From positions 91,076 to 155,075 of the forward strand of contig CAWBGJ010000012.1 in NCBI GenBank assembly GCA_963788325.1: 64,000 bases of DNA, written 5' to 3'. Numbering within the stretch: the first letter of the stretch is position 1; every line of letters starts with the position of its first letter. The DNA comes from Prado023 sp963788325. Its GTDB lineage: Bacteria > Actinomycetota > Actinomycetes > S36-B12 > CAIYMF01. This document shows, piece by piece, positions 53,881-62,074 of the stretch. The notes beneath the pieces were generated by a model. The model was not told the DNA's origin. It saw nothing but the letters and a program-made list of their open reading frames with translations, and ran no database searches. The position numbers were made by a program, and so were the translations under genes.

Positions 53881-54648
53881 TCAGCCTTGCGCCTCGAGGT
53901 CGGTCGTGCTGGTCGGAGGCAGTGCCGGGTCGATCTCGGAGTTCTCGTCGAGCAGGGCGAAGTACATCTGGCCGTCCGTGGTGCTCAGGATCACCTTCTG
54001 CGCCTGCTCCTGATCCAGGGCCAGGGTGAGGATCGCGGTGGGGATTTCTTCGGTGTTGGTGGTCTGCCCGTCGGTGGTCGTCGTGTTGCTGACGGTCGTC
54101 GGGCCGACGGCGATCACCGGGACGCGGTCGAGCAGCACGTTGGTCTGCGCGGTGGGTGCTGCCGCGTCCTCGGCAGCGGCCGGGTCGACAGCCGGGGTGA
54201 ACGTCCGGAAGATCGCGACCTCGGAGCCCGGGTTCACGAAGCCCGCGACGCGCTGCGGGTCGCCGAGCGTGATCGAGACGGCCACGGTGCCCTCGGGCAG
54301 GGTCAGCGCGCCTGACGCGCTCTGCTGGGTGCCGAACATCGGCTGGATCAGGACCTGGCCCGGGAAGATGCTGGTGACGGTGATGAGGTCGGTCACCGGG
54401 GTGAGGTCCGCCAGGGCCTGGTCGGGCACCGAGGCCTTCGGGAGGGTCTGCAACTCGACCGTGCCGCTGGCTGCGACGTCCGCGCCGGTGGTGCCGGCGG
54501 CGATGCCGGCGGTGGCCACGAGGACCTGCACCTGCTCGGTACCGGCTTGGGCGCGCTCGTCAGCACGGTTGGCGTACATGAACACCAGGGCTGTCCCCAG
54601 TGCGGCAACCACCAGTGCGGCGATCAGCAGAACCGTTCGGCGTCCCAT
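53881..54648 (-). CDS. cpaB: CpaB/RcpC-like Flp pilus assembly protein (SAF domain)
   Basis: 255 aa, intact. N-terminal TM TVLLIAALVVAALGTALVFM, then a SAF/AFP-III-like domain VQVLVATAGIAAGTTGADVA and ASVPDQALADLTPVTDLITV, LTLPEGTVAVSITLGDPQRV and AGFVNPGSEVAIFRTF. The usual first gene of Tad operons; periplasmic or wall-side part of the pilus channel. Probably starts the tadZ-tadA-tadB-tadC transcript. Confidence 0.88.
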   Translation of the reverse strand: MGRRTVLLIAALVVAALGTALVFMYANRADERAQAGTEQVQVLVATAGIAAGTTGADVAASGTVELQTLPKASVPDQALADLTPVTDLITVTSIFPGQVLIQPMFGTQQSASGALTLPEGTVAVSITLGDPQRVAGFVNPGSEVAIFRTFTPAVDPAAAEDAAAPTAQTNVLLDRVPVIAVGPTTVSNTTTTDGQTTNTEEIPTAILTLALDQEQAQKVILSTTDGQMYFALLDENSEIDPALPPTSTTDLEAQG

Positions 54649-54971
54649 GGCCTCGTCCTTCTACGTGGGCGAGGGCACAGCAGCCCTTCGCCGGTGGGTG
54701 TGCGTCGACCCGTGTGCGGATCGTGGCGGGTGGGGTTCATCCGTGTTGACTGGCGACGGATGCGGTCGGTGCGGTTCATCCCGGCCGCAATCTCCGTCCT
54801 TCTAGTGCACGGACGGAGCCCCCAAGGGCTCACTGACCGTCAAGATACACTTCGGATGGCGCATTCATGATGCCCATATTGTCCTCTACTCGGGGGACAT
54901 TACGGCCGGCAGGGCATTCGCTGTCACCCGGTTGGCCTACCCCAGGCCCACGGATCGTAGGAAGCCTGAGA
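54649..54971. other. Divergent promoter region between cpaB (Tad operon) and moeZ
   Basis: 323 bp without a gene. Contains two small hairpins: ctccgtcc/ggacggag arms at 54792-54799 and 54811-54818, and gagccc/gggctc at 54816-54821 and 54826-54831. A TTGACT word is near 54748 and TTGACG on the minus strand near 54840, each without a convincing -10. The word ggttcatcc occurs twice (near 54735 and 54773). A ribosome binding site (aggaag) precedes moeZ. Confidence 0.45.
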
Positions 54972-56162
54972 ATGCCGATACCACCGCTGGTCGCACCGGT
55001 CGAGTCGCTGAGTGACGAGGAGGTGCGTCGGTACAGCCGGCACCTGATCATCCCCGAGGTGGGAATGGTCGGACAGAAACGACTCAAGGCCGCGAGAATC
55101 CTGTGCGTGGGGGCCGGGGGGCTCGGTTCGCCGGCGCTCATGTACCTGGCGGCCGCCGGGGTGGGCACCCTGGGGATCATCGACTTCGACACGGTCGATG
55201 AGTCGAACCTGGCCCGCCAGGTGATCCACGGCCAGTCGGATGTGGGTCGGCCGAAGGTGGAGTCCGCGCGTGATTCGATGCGCGAGATCAACCCGTTGGT
55301 CGAGGTGGTGCTGCACCGTGAGGCGCTCAACAGCGGCAACGCTCTGGACCTCCTGGCGCAGTACGACCTGATCGTCGACAGCACCGACAACTTCGCCACC
55401 CGCTACCTGATCAACGATGCCTGCGTGCTGCTGGGCAAGCCGTATGTGTGGGGCTCGGTCTACCGGTTCGATGGCCAGGCGTCGGTGTTCTGGGCTGAGC
55501 ACGGCCCCTGCTACCGCTGCCTCTACCCGGAGCCGCCGCCGCCCGGGATGGTGCCCTCGTGCGCCGAGGGTGGGGTGCTCGGGGTGCTGTGCGCGTCGAT
55601 CGGGGCGATCCAGGTGACCGAAGCGATCAAGCTGATCACCGGGATCGGGGAGCCGCTGCTGGGGCGGTTGATGACGCATGACGCGCTGGAGATGGCCTAC
55701 CGGACGGTGCAGGTCGCCAAGGACCCGGGCTGCGCGGTGTGCGGGGAGAACCCGAGCGTGAACGAGCTGATCGACTACGAGGCGTTCTGTGGGGTGGGGG
55801 TCGAGCCTGCCGCTTCGCCGGTGGGTGGTTCGACGATCACGGTGGCGGAATTGGCCTCCATGCTCAACGAGCGGGCTCCTGGTGCGCGGGATTTCGTGCT
55901 GATCGACGTCCGGGAGCCGGCCGAGTGGGAGATCGTGTCGATCCCGGGGGCGGTTCTGATGCCGCAGGGTGAGTTCCGCTCCGGGGCTGCGCTGGCTGAC
56001 CTGCCGCGGGACAAGCAGATCGTTCTGTACTGCAAGGTCGGCGTGCGCTCGGCCGGGGTGCTCGCCCTGGTGCGGCAGGCAGGTTTCGCAGACGCCGTGC
56101 ACGTGGCGGGTGGGATCGTCGCGTGGGTCGAGCAGATCGAGGCGGACAAGCCGCGCTACTGA
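54972..56162 (+). CDS. moeZ: MoeZ, ThiF/MoeB adenylyltransferase-rhodanese sulfurtransferase
   Basis: 396 aa, intact. Activates sulfur-carrier proteins (CysO, MoaD, ThiS-type) by adenylation and loads sulfur. ThiF domain: EEVRRYSRHLIIPEVGMVGQ, ATP-loop GAGGLGSPALMYLAAAGVG, VDSTDNFATRYLINDACVL. Zinc Cys pairs GPCYRCLYPE and DPGCAVCGEN. The rhodanese domain covers residues ~290-396 with the active-site loop IVLYCKVGVRSAG, Cys354 as persulfide carrier. ATG at 54972; upstream in-frame sequence has no family similarity. In mycobacteria (Rv3206c) it lies next to the TetR-DUF3107-RhlE block; here ~38 kb of other genes separates them. Confidence 0.95.
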   Translation: MPIPPLVAPVESLSDEEVRRYSRHLIIPEVGMVGQKRLKAARILCVGAGGLGSPALMYLAAAGVGTLGIIDFDTVDESNLARQVIHGQSDVGRPKVESARDSMREINPLVEVVLHREALNSGNALDLLAQYDLIVDSTDNFATRYLINDACVLLGKPYVWGSVYRFDGQASVFWAEHGPCYRCLYPEPPPPGMVPSCAEGGVLGVLCASIGAIQVTEAIKLITGIGEPLLGRLMTHDALEMAYRTVQVAKDPGCAVCGENPSVNELIDYEAFCGVGVEPAASPVGGSTITVAELASMLNERAPGARDFVLIDVREPAEWEIVSIPGAVLMPQGEFRSGAALADLPRDKQIVLYCKVGVRSAGVLALVRQAGFADAVHVAGGIVAWVEQIEADKPRY

Positions 56163-56321
56163 GGCGGCGTGCGCAGTTCATTGGGCACCCCATTGCTCAA
56201 GTGTCATCCGCATTGTCCCCCGTATGCAACTGTCTGCTTCCCAGTATCGGAGTACCGTTTGAGTCGGAGAATTGGTGCATACGGCTCGTGTGCCCAAGAC
56301 ATGGCGGAATGAGGTTCCGAG

Positions 56322-56936
56322 GTGAGACGACGCCATTCCGGGGAGCGAGGGGCGGTCGCGATCGAGGCTGCCCTGATCTTCCCGTTGTTGATCCTGCTCG
56401 TCTTCGGAATCATCGAGTGGTCGCTGGTGCTCAAGGACCAGGTCGAGCTCACCTCGGTCGCCCGCGCCGGCGCTCGCACCGGGTCGTCGCTATCACCAGA
56501 CCGTCCCTTCGTTCCGCCCTCCCCGACTTCCCCAACATTGACCCGACAGGTCGTTGACTCGCTGGTGTCAGCGAGTTCCAGCTTGCCGCCCGACACCATC
56601 GACTACGTCATGGTGTACAAGGCGAACAAGCATGGGTACCCCGGACCAGACTCCAACTCCACGGACATGAGTTGCGTGGGTGCCGGGACGACCTGCGATA
56701 CCTACGTGTGGGATCCGACGCTGAACAGCGGGACCGGCGACTTCAGGAACACCGCTGGAACGCCGTGGACCGGGTCTGACGTCAACGCTTGCCAGGGCGA
56801 AGCGACGATGACCAACATCGGGGTCTACGCCCGGGCCACCCACAAGATGATCACCGGGCTGTTCGGGTCGGAGCAGAAGCTCACCGCCTACACGGTGATG
56901 CGCTTCGAGCCGCGACCACCGGGAGCGTGCAAGTGA
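56322..56936 (+). CDS. TadE-like pseudopilin 1
   Basis: 204 aa, intact. GTG start. Short basic leader RRRHSGERG, then VAIEAALIFPLLILLVFGII with the E-A-A-L-x-x-P-x-x-x TadE hydrophobic helix and Glu+5-like position. The rest is extracytoplasmic with DYVMVYKANKHGYPGPDSNS and three Cys. Minor pilin-like component of Flp pili. The next gene starts 1 nt inside its stop and shares the same central motif, so the two are a tandem duplication. Confidence 0.88.
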   Translation: MRRRHSGERGAVAIEAALIFPLLILLVFGIIEWSLVLKDQVELTSVARAGARTGSSLSPDRPFVPPSPTSPTLTRQVVDSLVSASSSLPPDTIDYVMVYKANKHGYPGPDSNSTDMSCVGAGTTCDTYVWDPTLNSGTGDFRNTAGTPWTGSDVNACQGEATMTNIGVYARATHKMITGLFGSEQKLTAYTVMRFEPRPPGACK

Positions 56937-57562
56937 TGACGGGGGCGATCCGACGCCGGCAGGCCGGACGCGCGGACACAGGTGCGGCAGCCGTTGAGGC
57001 AGCGATCCTTCTGCCGCTGTTCTTCCTCCTCATCTTCGGGATCCTCGAGTGGGGCCTTTTCATGCGTGACTCGCTGTCGGTCACCGAGTCGTCCCGGGTG
57101 GGCGTGCGAACCGCGTCCGCGCTGCCCCGGGTCGACAACTTCACCCAGACGACTGTGGATGCGATGGCGAAGGCGGGATCGGCGATCCCCAAGAGCAAGA
57201 TCGACTTCATCCTCGTGTACAAGGCCAATGTCCACGGCTACCCGGGTCCGGACTCCAACACCACCATGACGTGCGCCGGCTACTCGAAGAGCTGCGACAA
57301 GTTCGTGTGGAATGCGGCGAGCGGCAAGTTCGTACTGGACCCCACGAGCCCGCCCCCACCCTGGAATCCCAAGGCGCCCATCGGGACCGAGGGCCACGTC
57401 AACGCCTGCCCGACGGTGGCCAGCGGCGGCCCGCCGGACTCGGTGGGGGTCTACGTCCAAGCCGACCACCAGTGGGTGACGCAGTTCTTCGGTACCAGTC
57501 GCAAGATCTCAGCTCGCGCCGTGCTCACGTTCGAGCCCAAGCAGATCTCGACCTGCAAGTGA
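56936..57562 (+). CDS. TadE-like pseudopilin 2
   Basis: 208 aa, intact. RRRQAGRADTGAAAVEAAIL, then LPLFFLLIFGILEWGLFMRD is the TadE leader and helix. It carries IDFILVYKANVHGYPGPDSN, nearly identical to the motif in the preceding paralogue, plus matching Cys residues (MTCAGYSKSCDKFVW; HVNACPTV). ATG at 56936 overlaps the preceding TGA by one base. Confidence 0.88.
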   Translation: MTGAIRRRQAGRADTGAAAVEAAILLPLFFLLIFGILEWGLFMRDSLSVTESSRVGVRTASALPRVDNFTQTTVDAMAKAGSAIPKSKIDFILVYKANVHGYPGPDSNTTMTCAGYSKSCDKFVWNAASGKFVLDPTSPPPPWNPKAPIGTEGHVNACPTVASGGPPDSVGVYVQADHQWVTQFFGTSRKISARAVLTFEPKQISTCK

Positions 57563-57570
57563 GGGATGAC

Positions 57571-59371
57571 ATGGAGACGCACGAGCGCCAGCCCCGGCTG
57601 GGCAAGGACGAGGGAGTCATCGCGGTCACGACCGCGCTCCTCATGGTGATCCTGATCGTCGCTGTGGCCTTCGCCCTGGACACTGGCCGCTGGTACGTCG
57701 AGGGCCAGCGGCTGCAACGGACGGTCGATGCCGCATCGCTGGCTGGGGCGCCTTACCTACCAGGTGATCTGGCAAAAGCACGTGAAGAGGCCCGCAAGCT
57801 CATCGACCGCAACGGCTATGACTCCTCGGTGGCCGCCGTTCCCGATTCGGACATCGTCATCGCAGATCGACCGTCGCGGCTCAAGGTGACCATGAGCAAC
57901 ACGATCCCCAACCTGTTCGCCACCGTGATCGGGATCAACACGCAGACGATCACCCGGACCGCCACGGCGGACTACGCAGCGGCAGCGGCAATGGGCAGCC
58001 CGTGCAACGTGATGGGCAATGAGCCGCTGGGCCTGGGTGAAAGCAAGGTGGGTGCGGGGACCTGCCCACCTACGCCCAACTTCTGGCAGAACGTCGCCGG
58101 TCCGGACGCACCCAAGGGCAACGGCGACCGGTACGCGACTCGGAAGTGCACTAGTTCGTCGAACTCGAACTGCGACTCCTCGAGCAACAACTTGGACTAC
58201 TCCGGCGGGCCGGGGATCATCGGCCAGTCTTACTACGTGTACAAGATCAAGGCCAAGTCGGCCGTCAGTTCGATCGCGGTCGAGCTCTTCGATCCGATGC
58301 TGGTCGACGTGGGCGACTACTGCCAGAACAACCTGACCAGGACTGCGGACGGGTTGTGGCCAGGCGTGAACAACCCGAATCCCTTTGTGACCGACGCGAA
58401 AGCTCGCTATGCCTGGGGTATCACCAGCGACGGCACGGACAAGGGCAAGGGCCAGGTCGGGGCGACCGCTGACCCAGCTTGGTCGCCCCAGTTCTGCACC
58501 GGGGACATCAACTTCGGCGGCGCCGCCAACCGGCTGAACACGACCTTCGCGCTGCTCGAGCCCACCGAGACCCTCGACCCGCTGCAGTCCTCGGTCATCA
58601 CCGGCTGCAAGCAGTCGTTCGGCGGGTTCTCCGGCGACCTGAACAAGGCGCTGGTCACCGGAACCGGTGACTACAACGCGACGGTGGCGGAGAACTTCCG
58701 GCAGTGGCGGACGCTCTGCACGGTGAACACCCCCGAAGTGGGCCGGGACTACTACCTATTGGTCCGCACCAACATCCCGTCCAATGCGAGCGACGCGCGA
58801 TTGCTAAACCCCGCAGAGGATCCCGCTGTGGGGGGCAACGCGCACAACCGCTATGGCATCCGGGTGAAGGTCGGTGGCGGTGCGTCGTCCGCAGTCGACA
58901 TCTCAGCGCTCGAGCGCATGCCCATCTACGCGGCTCTGAAGAGCGGTACCACCGACTTCTACTTGGCCAGGGTCTCCTCGGGCAATGCCGGGAACCTGCT
59001 GAAGGTCACGTTCTTCGACATCGGTGACGCCGACGGTGCGGCCGTGATCAAGATCGAGAATCCCGCGGGCGGGACCCCATCCGGGTGCCGAGCAACCGGA
59101 GACGTCGTCCCCGGATCCCGACCGATCAGCGACTTCAACACGGCCACGTGCACCCTGAGCAACGTCAAGAACGACTACGTGGGGTTGTCGGCTACAACGG
59201 GAAGATCCAGCGGATCGAGGTCCCGATCCCCGATACCTACACCTGCAACGACGCGGACCCGACGGCCTGCTGGTATCGGTTGAAGTTCACCTATCCACCG
59301 GCGTCACCGCCAACGACACGACCACGTGGTCGGCCAGCCTGGATGGGGACCCGGTCCGCCTGGTGAAGTGA
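57571..59371 (+). CDS. TadG-like pilus assembly protein (frameshifted near the end)
   Basis: ~600 aa. N-terminal KDEGVIAVTTALLMVILIVA, then VAFALDTGRWYVEGQRLQRT and VDAASLAGAPYLPGDLAKAR, the usual TadG/DUF2134 start: a TM helix then an extracytoplasmic domain. The remainder is a large Cys-containing, Asn/Thr/Ser-rich exported region (SSSNSNCDSSSNNLDYSG; FDPMLVDVGDYCQNNLTR). Indels near 59185 and 59297; joined, the end reads KIQRIEVPIPDTYTCNDAD, then TACWYRLKFTYP, stop at 59371. Third of a tadE-tadE-tadG run. Confidence 0.82.
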
Positions 59372-59390
59372 CGGCGTCGCGGGCTCGGCC

Positions 59391-61995
59391 CTACAACAAC
59401 CCTTTGGCCGTCAGGTTGCGGAACGCGAACCATCCCGGCACCGTCGGCAGCCAGAACGTGACGGTCCGGAACAGCAGCGTCGCTGAGACGGCCAGTGCGG
59501 AGTCCATCCCCGCCGCGGTGAGGCCAGCCGCCAGCGCGGCCTCGACCACGCCCAAGCCGCCGGGCGTCGGCGCAGCCTGGCCCAGGGTCGATCCGGCCAG
59601 GTAGACGAAGCAGATGGCGGCGATCGTGAGGCTGTCGGAGAACGCGCGCACCGAGGCCACCAGGCACAGGCAGTACGCGAGGTTGAGCAGCAGGATCCCG
59701 CCGAACCCCTCGACCAGCTTGGCCGGGCGCTGGGCGACGGTCGCCAGCCGGGGGATGACCTGCTCGGCTATCGGGCGGATCCGGTTGGCCAGCCAGTGCC
59801 GCACATGCGACACCGAGGCCAGCCCACCGATGACCAGCGCCCCGACCCCCACACCGATGATGACCGCGCGCGGTGGGTTGAACTGCAGGTCCGACTGGGT
59901 GCCGGCGGCGATGCCGAAGACGACCAGCAGCCCCACGTGCACGATGAACGCCGCCACCTGGGACACCCCGACCGTGGCTGCCGCAGCAGCCGGCGGCAGG
60001 CCGGAACGGTTCAGGTAAGCGGCCGTTGACGGCCACCGCGCCCAGGGTCGGCGGGGAGACCAGCGTGGCGAAGCTGGCCGCGAACTGGGCCTGGAGGGTG
60101 CGCAGGAAGCTCAGCCGATCAGGCACGAAGCCCGACAGGCTCAACGTGGCCCCGACGTAGGTCAGCATCGACAGCACCAGCGCCACAGCCGCCCAGCGCC
60201 AGTCCGCAGTGGCCAGCACCTCGGTGACGTTGACCTGGGCCAGCTGCGAGAGCAGCAGGTAGCCGGCCACCGTCCCCAGCAGCAGTGTGAACAGGGTGCG
60301 CGGCTTGAGCCGCTCGAGGTCGATCGGGGCCATGTCGACGGCCGGGTTGATCTCGAGCAGTTCCTCGCGCAGCTCGTTGATCAGGTTCTTGTTGGCCCGC
60401 AGCGACGTGCGGGTCGGGCCGCTGAGCGCCACCCGCTGCAGCACGGGCAGCCCACGCAGCACAGCCTCGTCACCGAGCACCCGGCGGGCCGCGGCCACGG
60501 CAGTCGGCGCATCGGTCTGCAGGGCCTGGGTGACGAGCAGCTCGGCGATGTCCAGGCGCAGCACCACGTCGCCGGCCGCGACGGTCCCGGACTCCATGCC
60601 GGTCAGGTGCGTGGCCGCTCCGGCGTAGCGGACGTGCTCGGCGTTGAGGTTCTGGTGGGCCAGGAACCGGGCCTGCATCGCGGCCACCGCGCGCCAGGCC
60701 ACCTCCAGCTCCTCGTCGGTGGGCCGGTCGCTCTGGGTCCCGGATCCGGGCGTGACATAGCGGCCGTCCGCGCTCTCGTAGGCCAGCAGCGCGGAGTCGG
60801 CGCTGACCATCGCGGCCAGGGCAAGCCGCGGGCTGGGCACGCCGGCGACCTCCGCGGCGTAGGACATCATCGATGCCCGGTCGACCTGGCCGCCCATGCT
60901 CAGGCCGCTGGCCGAGTCGTTGGACTCACGCAGCCGGATGCTGCGCCACAGCGCCGAGGCCACCCCCGAGCCCTCGAGGTCGCGGTCGAGCACGACCACG
61001 TCCAGGTGCCCACCGTCGGCGCGCACCCCCATGTAGTGCCGCCCGGACTCGGTGCCCGCCCGCGCTCGCAGCATCACCAGGGGTATCCCCGCCTGGAGCA
61101 GCGTCCCGGCCACCTCGGATCCCGCGGGCCGGGTGGTCGGCGTGCCCAGCAGGTAACGGGTCAGCAGGCCGATCGACAGGCCGACGAGGTAGCTGAGCAG
61201 CTGCGCGGTGGTCGTGCTGCCCGAGCTGACCGATCCGACCACCATCGTGATGCCCACCATGAGGGCGATCAGGACGTTCCACCGAGGTCGGCTCATCAAC
61301 CGCGCCACCGTGATGAACGCGATCAGGGCCCCGAGCAGGGGATTGGTCGGGTAGGCCAGCTCGTCGTTGACCGTGGAGCCGGTCAGCGTGAAGTAGAGCG
61401 TCTGGGACCCGTACTCGCGCACCGCGGTGGAGATCAGGGTCAGCGCGATGGCAGCCACGGTCATGGCGGCGATCGCCTCGAGCAGCTGACGGCCGCGGCG
61501 GCGCAGCAGCAGGGAGACCGTCGCGATCAGGGGCAGCAGGATCAGCCCCAGCCCGGCCAGGGAGCTCAGCCCACCCCAGATGAGGTCCGGCAGGGAGCGC
61601 TGCGCGTTGGCCAGGTCGTCGTCGATGGCCAGGACCGTCTGCTCGGCGGTCACCGCGATGATCACCACGAGTGCCGCACCGACGAGGGCGAGCAGACCGC
61701 TGAGCAGGTCGCGGGGCCGGCGCAGCCGCGAGGGGAAGAGTCCCTCCTCCACTACGAGGGTCTGCTGGGGCTTCGTGGGGCGGGCGGGGATCGGGGTGAT
61801 GGGGGTCGGGGGTGCCTGGACCGCAGGTGCGGGGGTCGCGGCCTCCGGGGCATGCGGCTCGGGCGTGGGGGCGGCGGTGGGCCCGTCGCCGGTCTGGTCG
61901 CGGGCCGAGGGCTCGGAAGCTGCGGGCTCGGCGAGCACTGGGTCAGTGGGCGTGGTTTCGTCAGGCGCCACCTGATGCGTGCGGCGCTCGATCAT
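59391..61995 (-). CDS. Flippase-like (UPF0104) membrane protein with degenerate kinase-like region (one frameshift)
   Basis: ~868 aa. Pro/Ala-rich cytoplasmic N-tail (1-85), about six or seven TM helices (~97-285), then a soluble kinase-like region (~295-540) including LDVVVLDRDLEGSGVASALW, FLAHQNLNAEHVRYAG (catalytic-loop-like, Asn where kinases have Asp) and DVVLRLDIAELLVTQALQT. A C-terminal lysylphosphatidylglycerol-synthetase-TM/UPF0104 module from ~565 with ATLSLSGFVPDRLSFLRTLQ and, after an indel near 60025, AGSTLGQAAPTPGGLGVVEA. Role possibly lipid or lipid-linked sugar movement; unknown. Confidence 0.78.
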
Positions 61996-62074
61996 GACCA
62001 GATGTTGTCACGAACCCCGCGTCTCGGTACGCATTTGGCCCAGGGAGCACCCACCGCGTGCGACTGCGATGCGA

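Noticed and set aside
54830..55399. 189-codon minus-strand ORF overlapping the moeZ 5' half
   Set aside because: Antisense to the conserved ThiF domain, no similarity and Ser/Arg-rich shadow composition.
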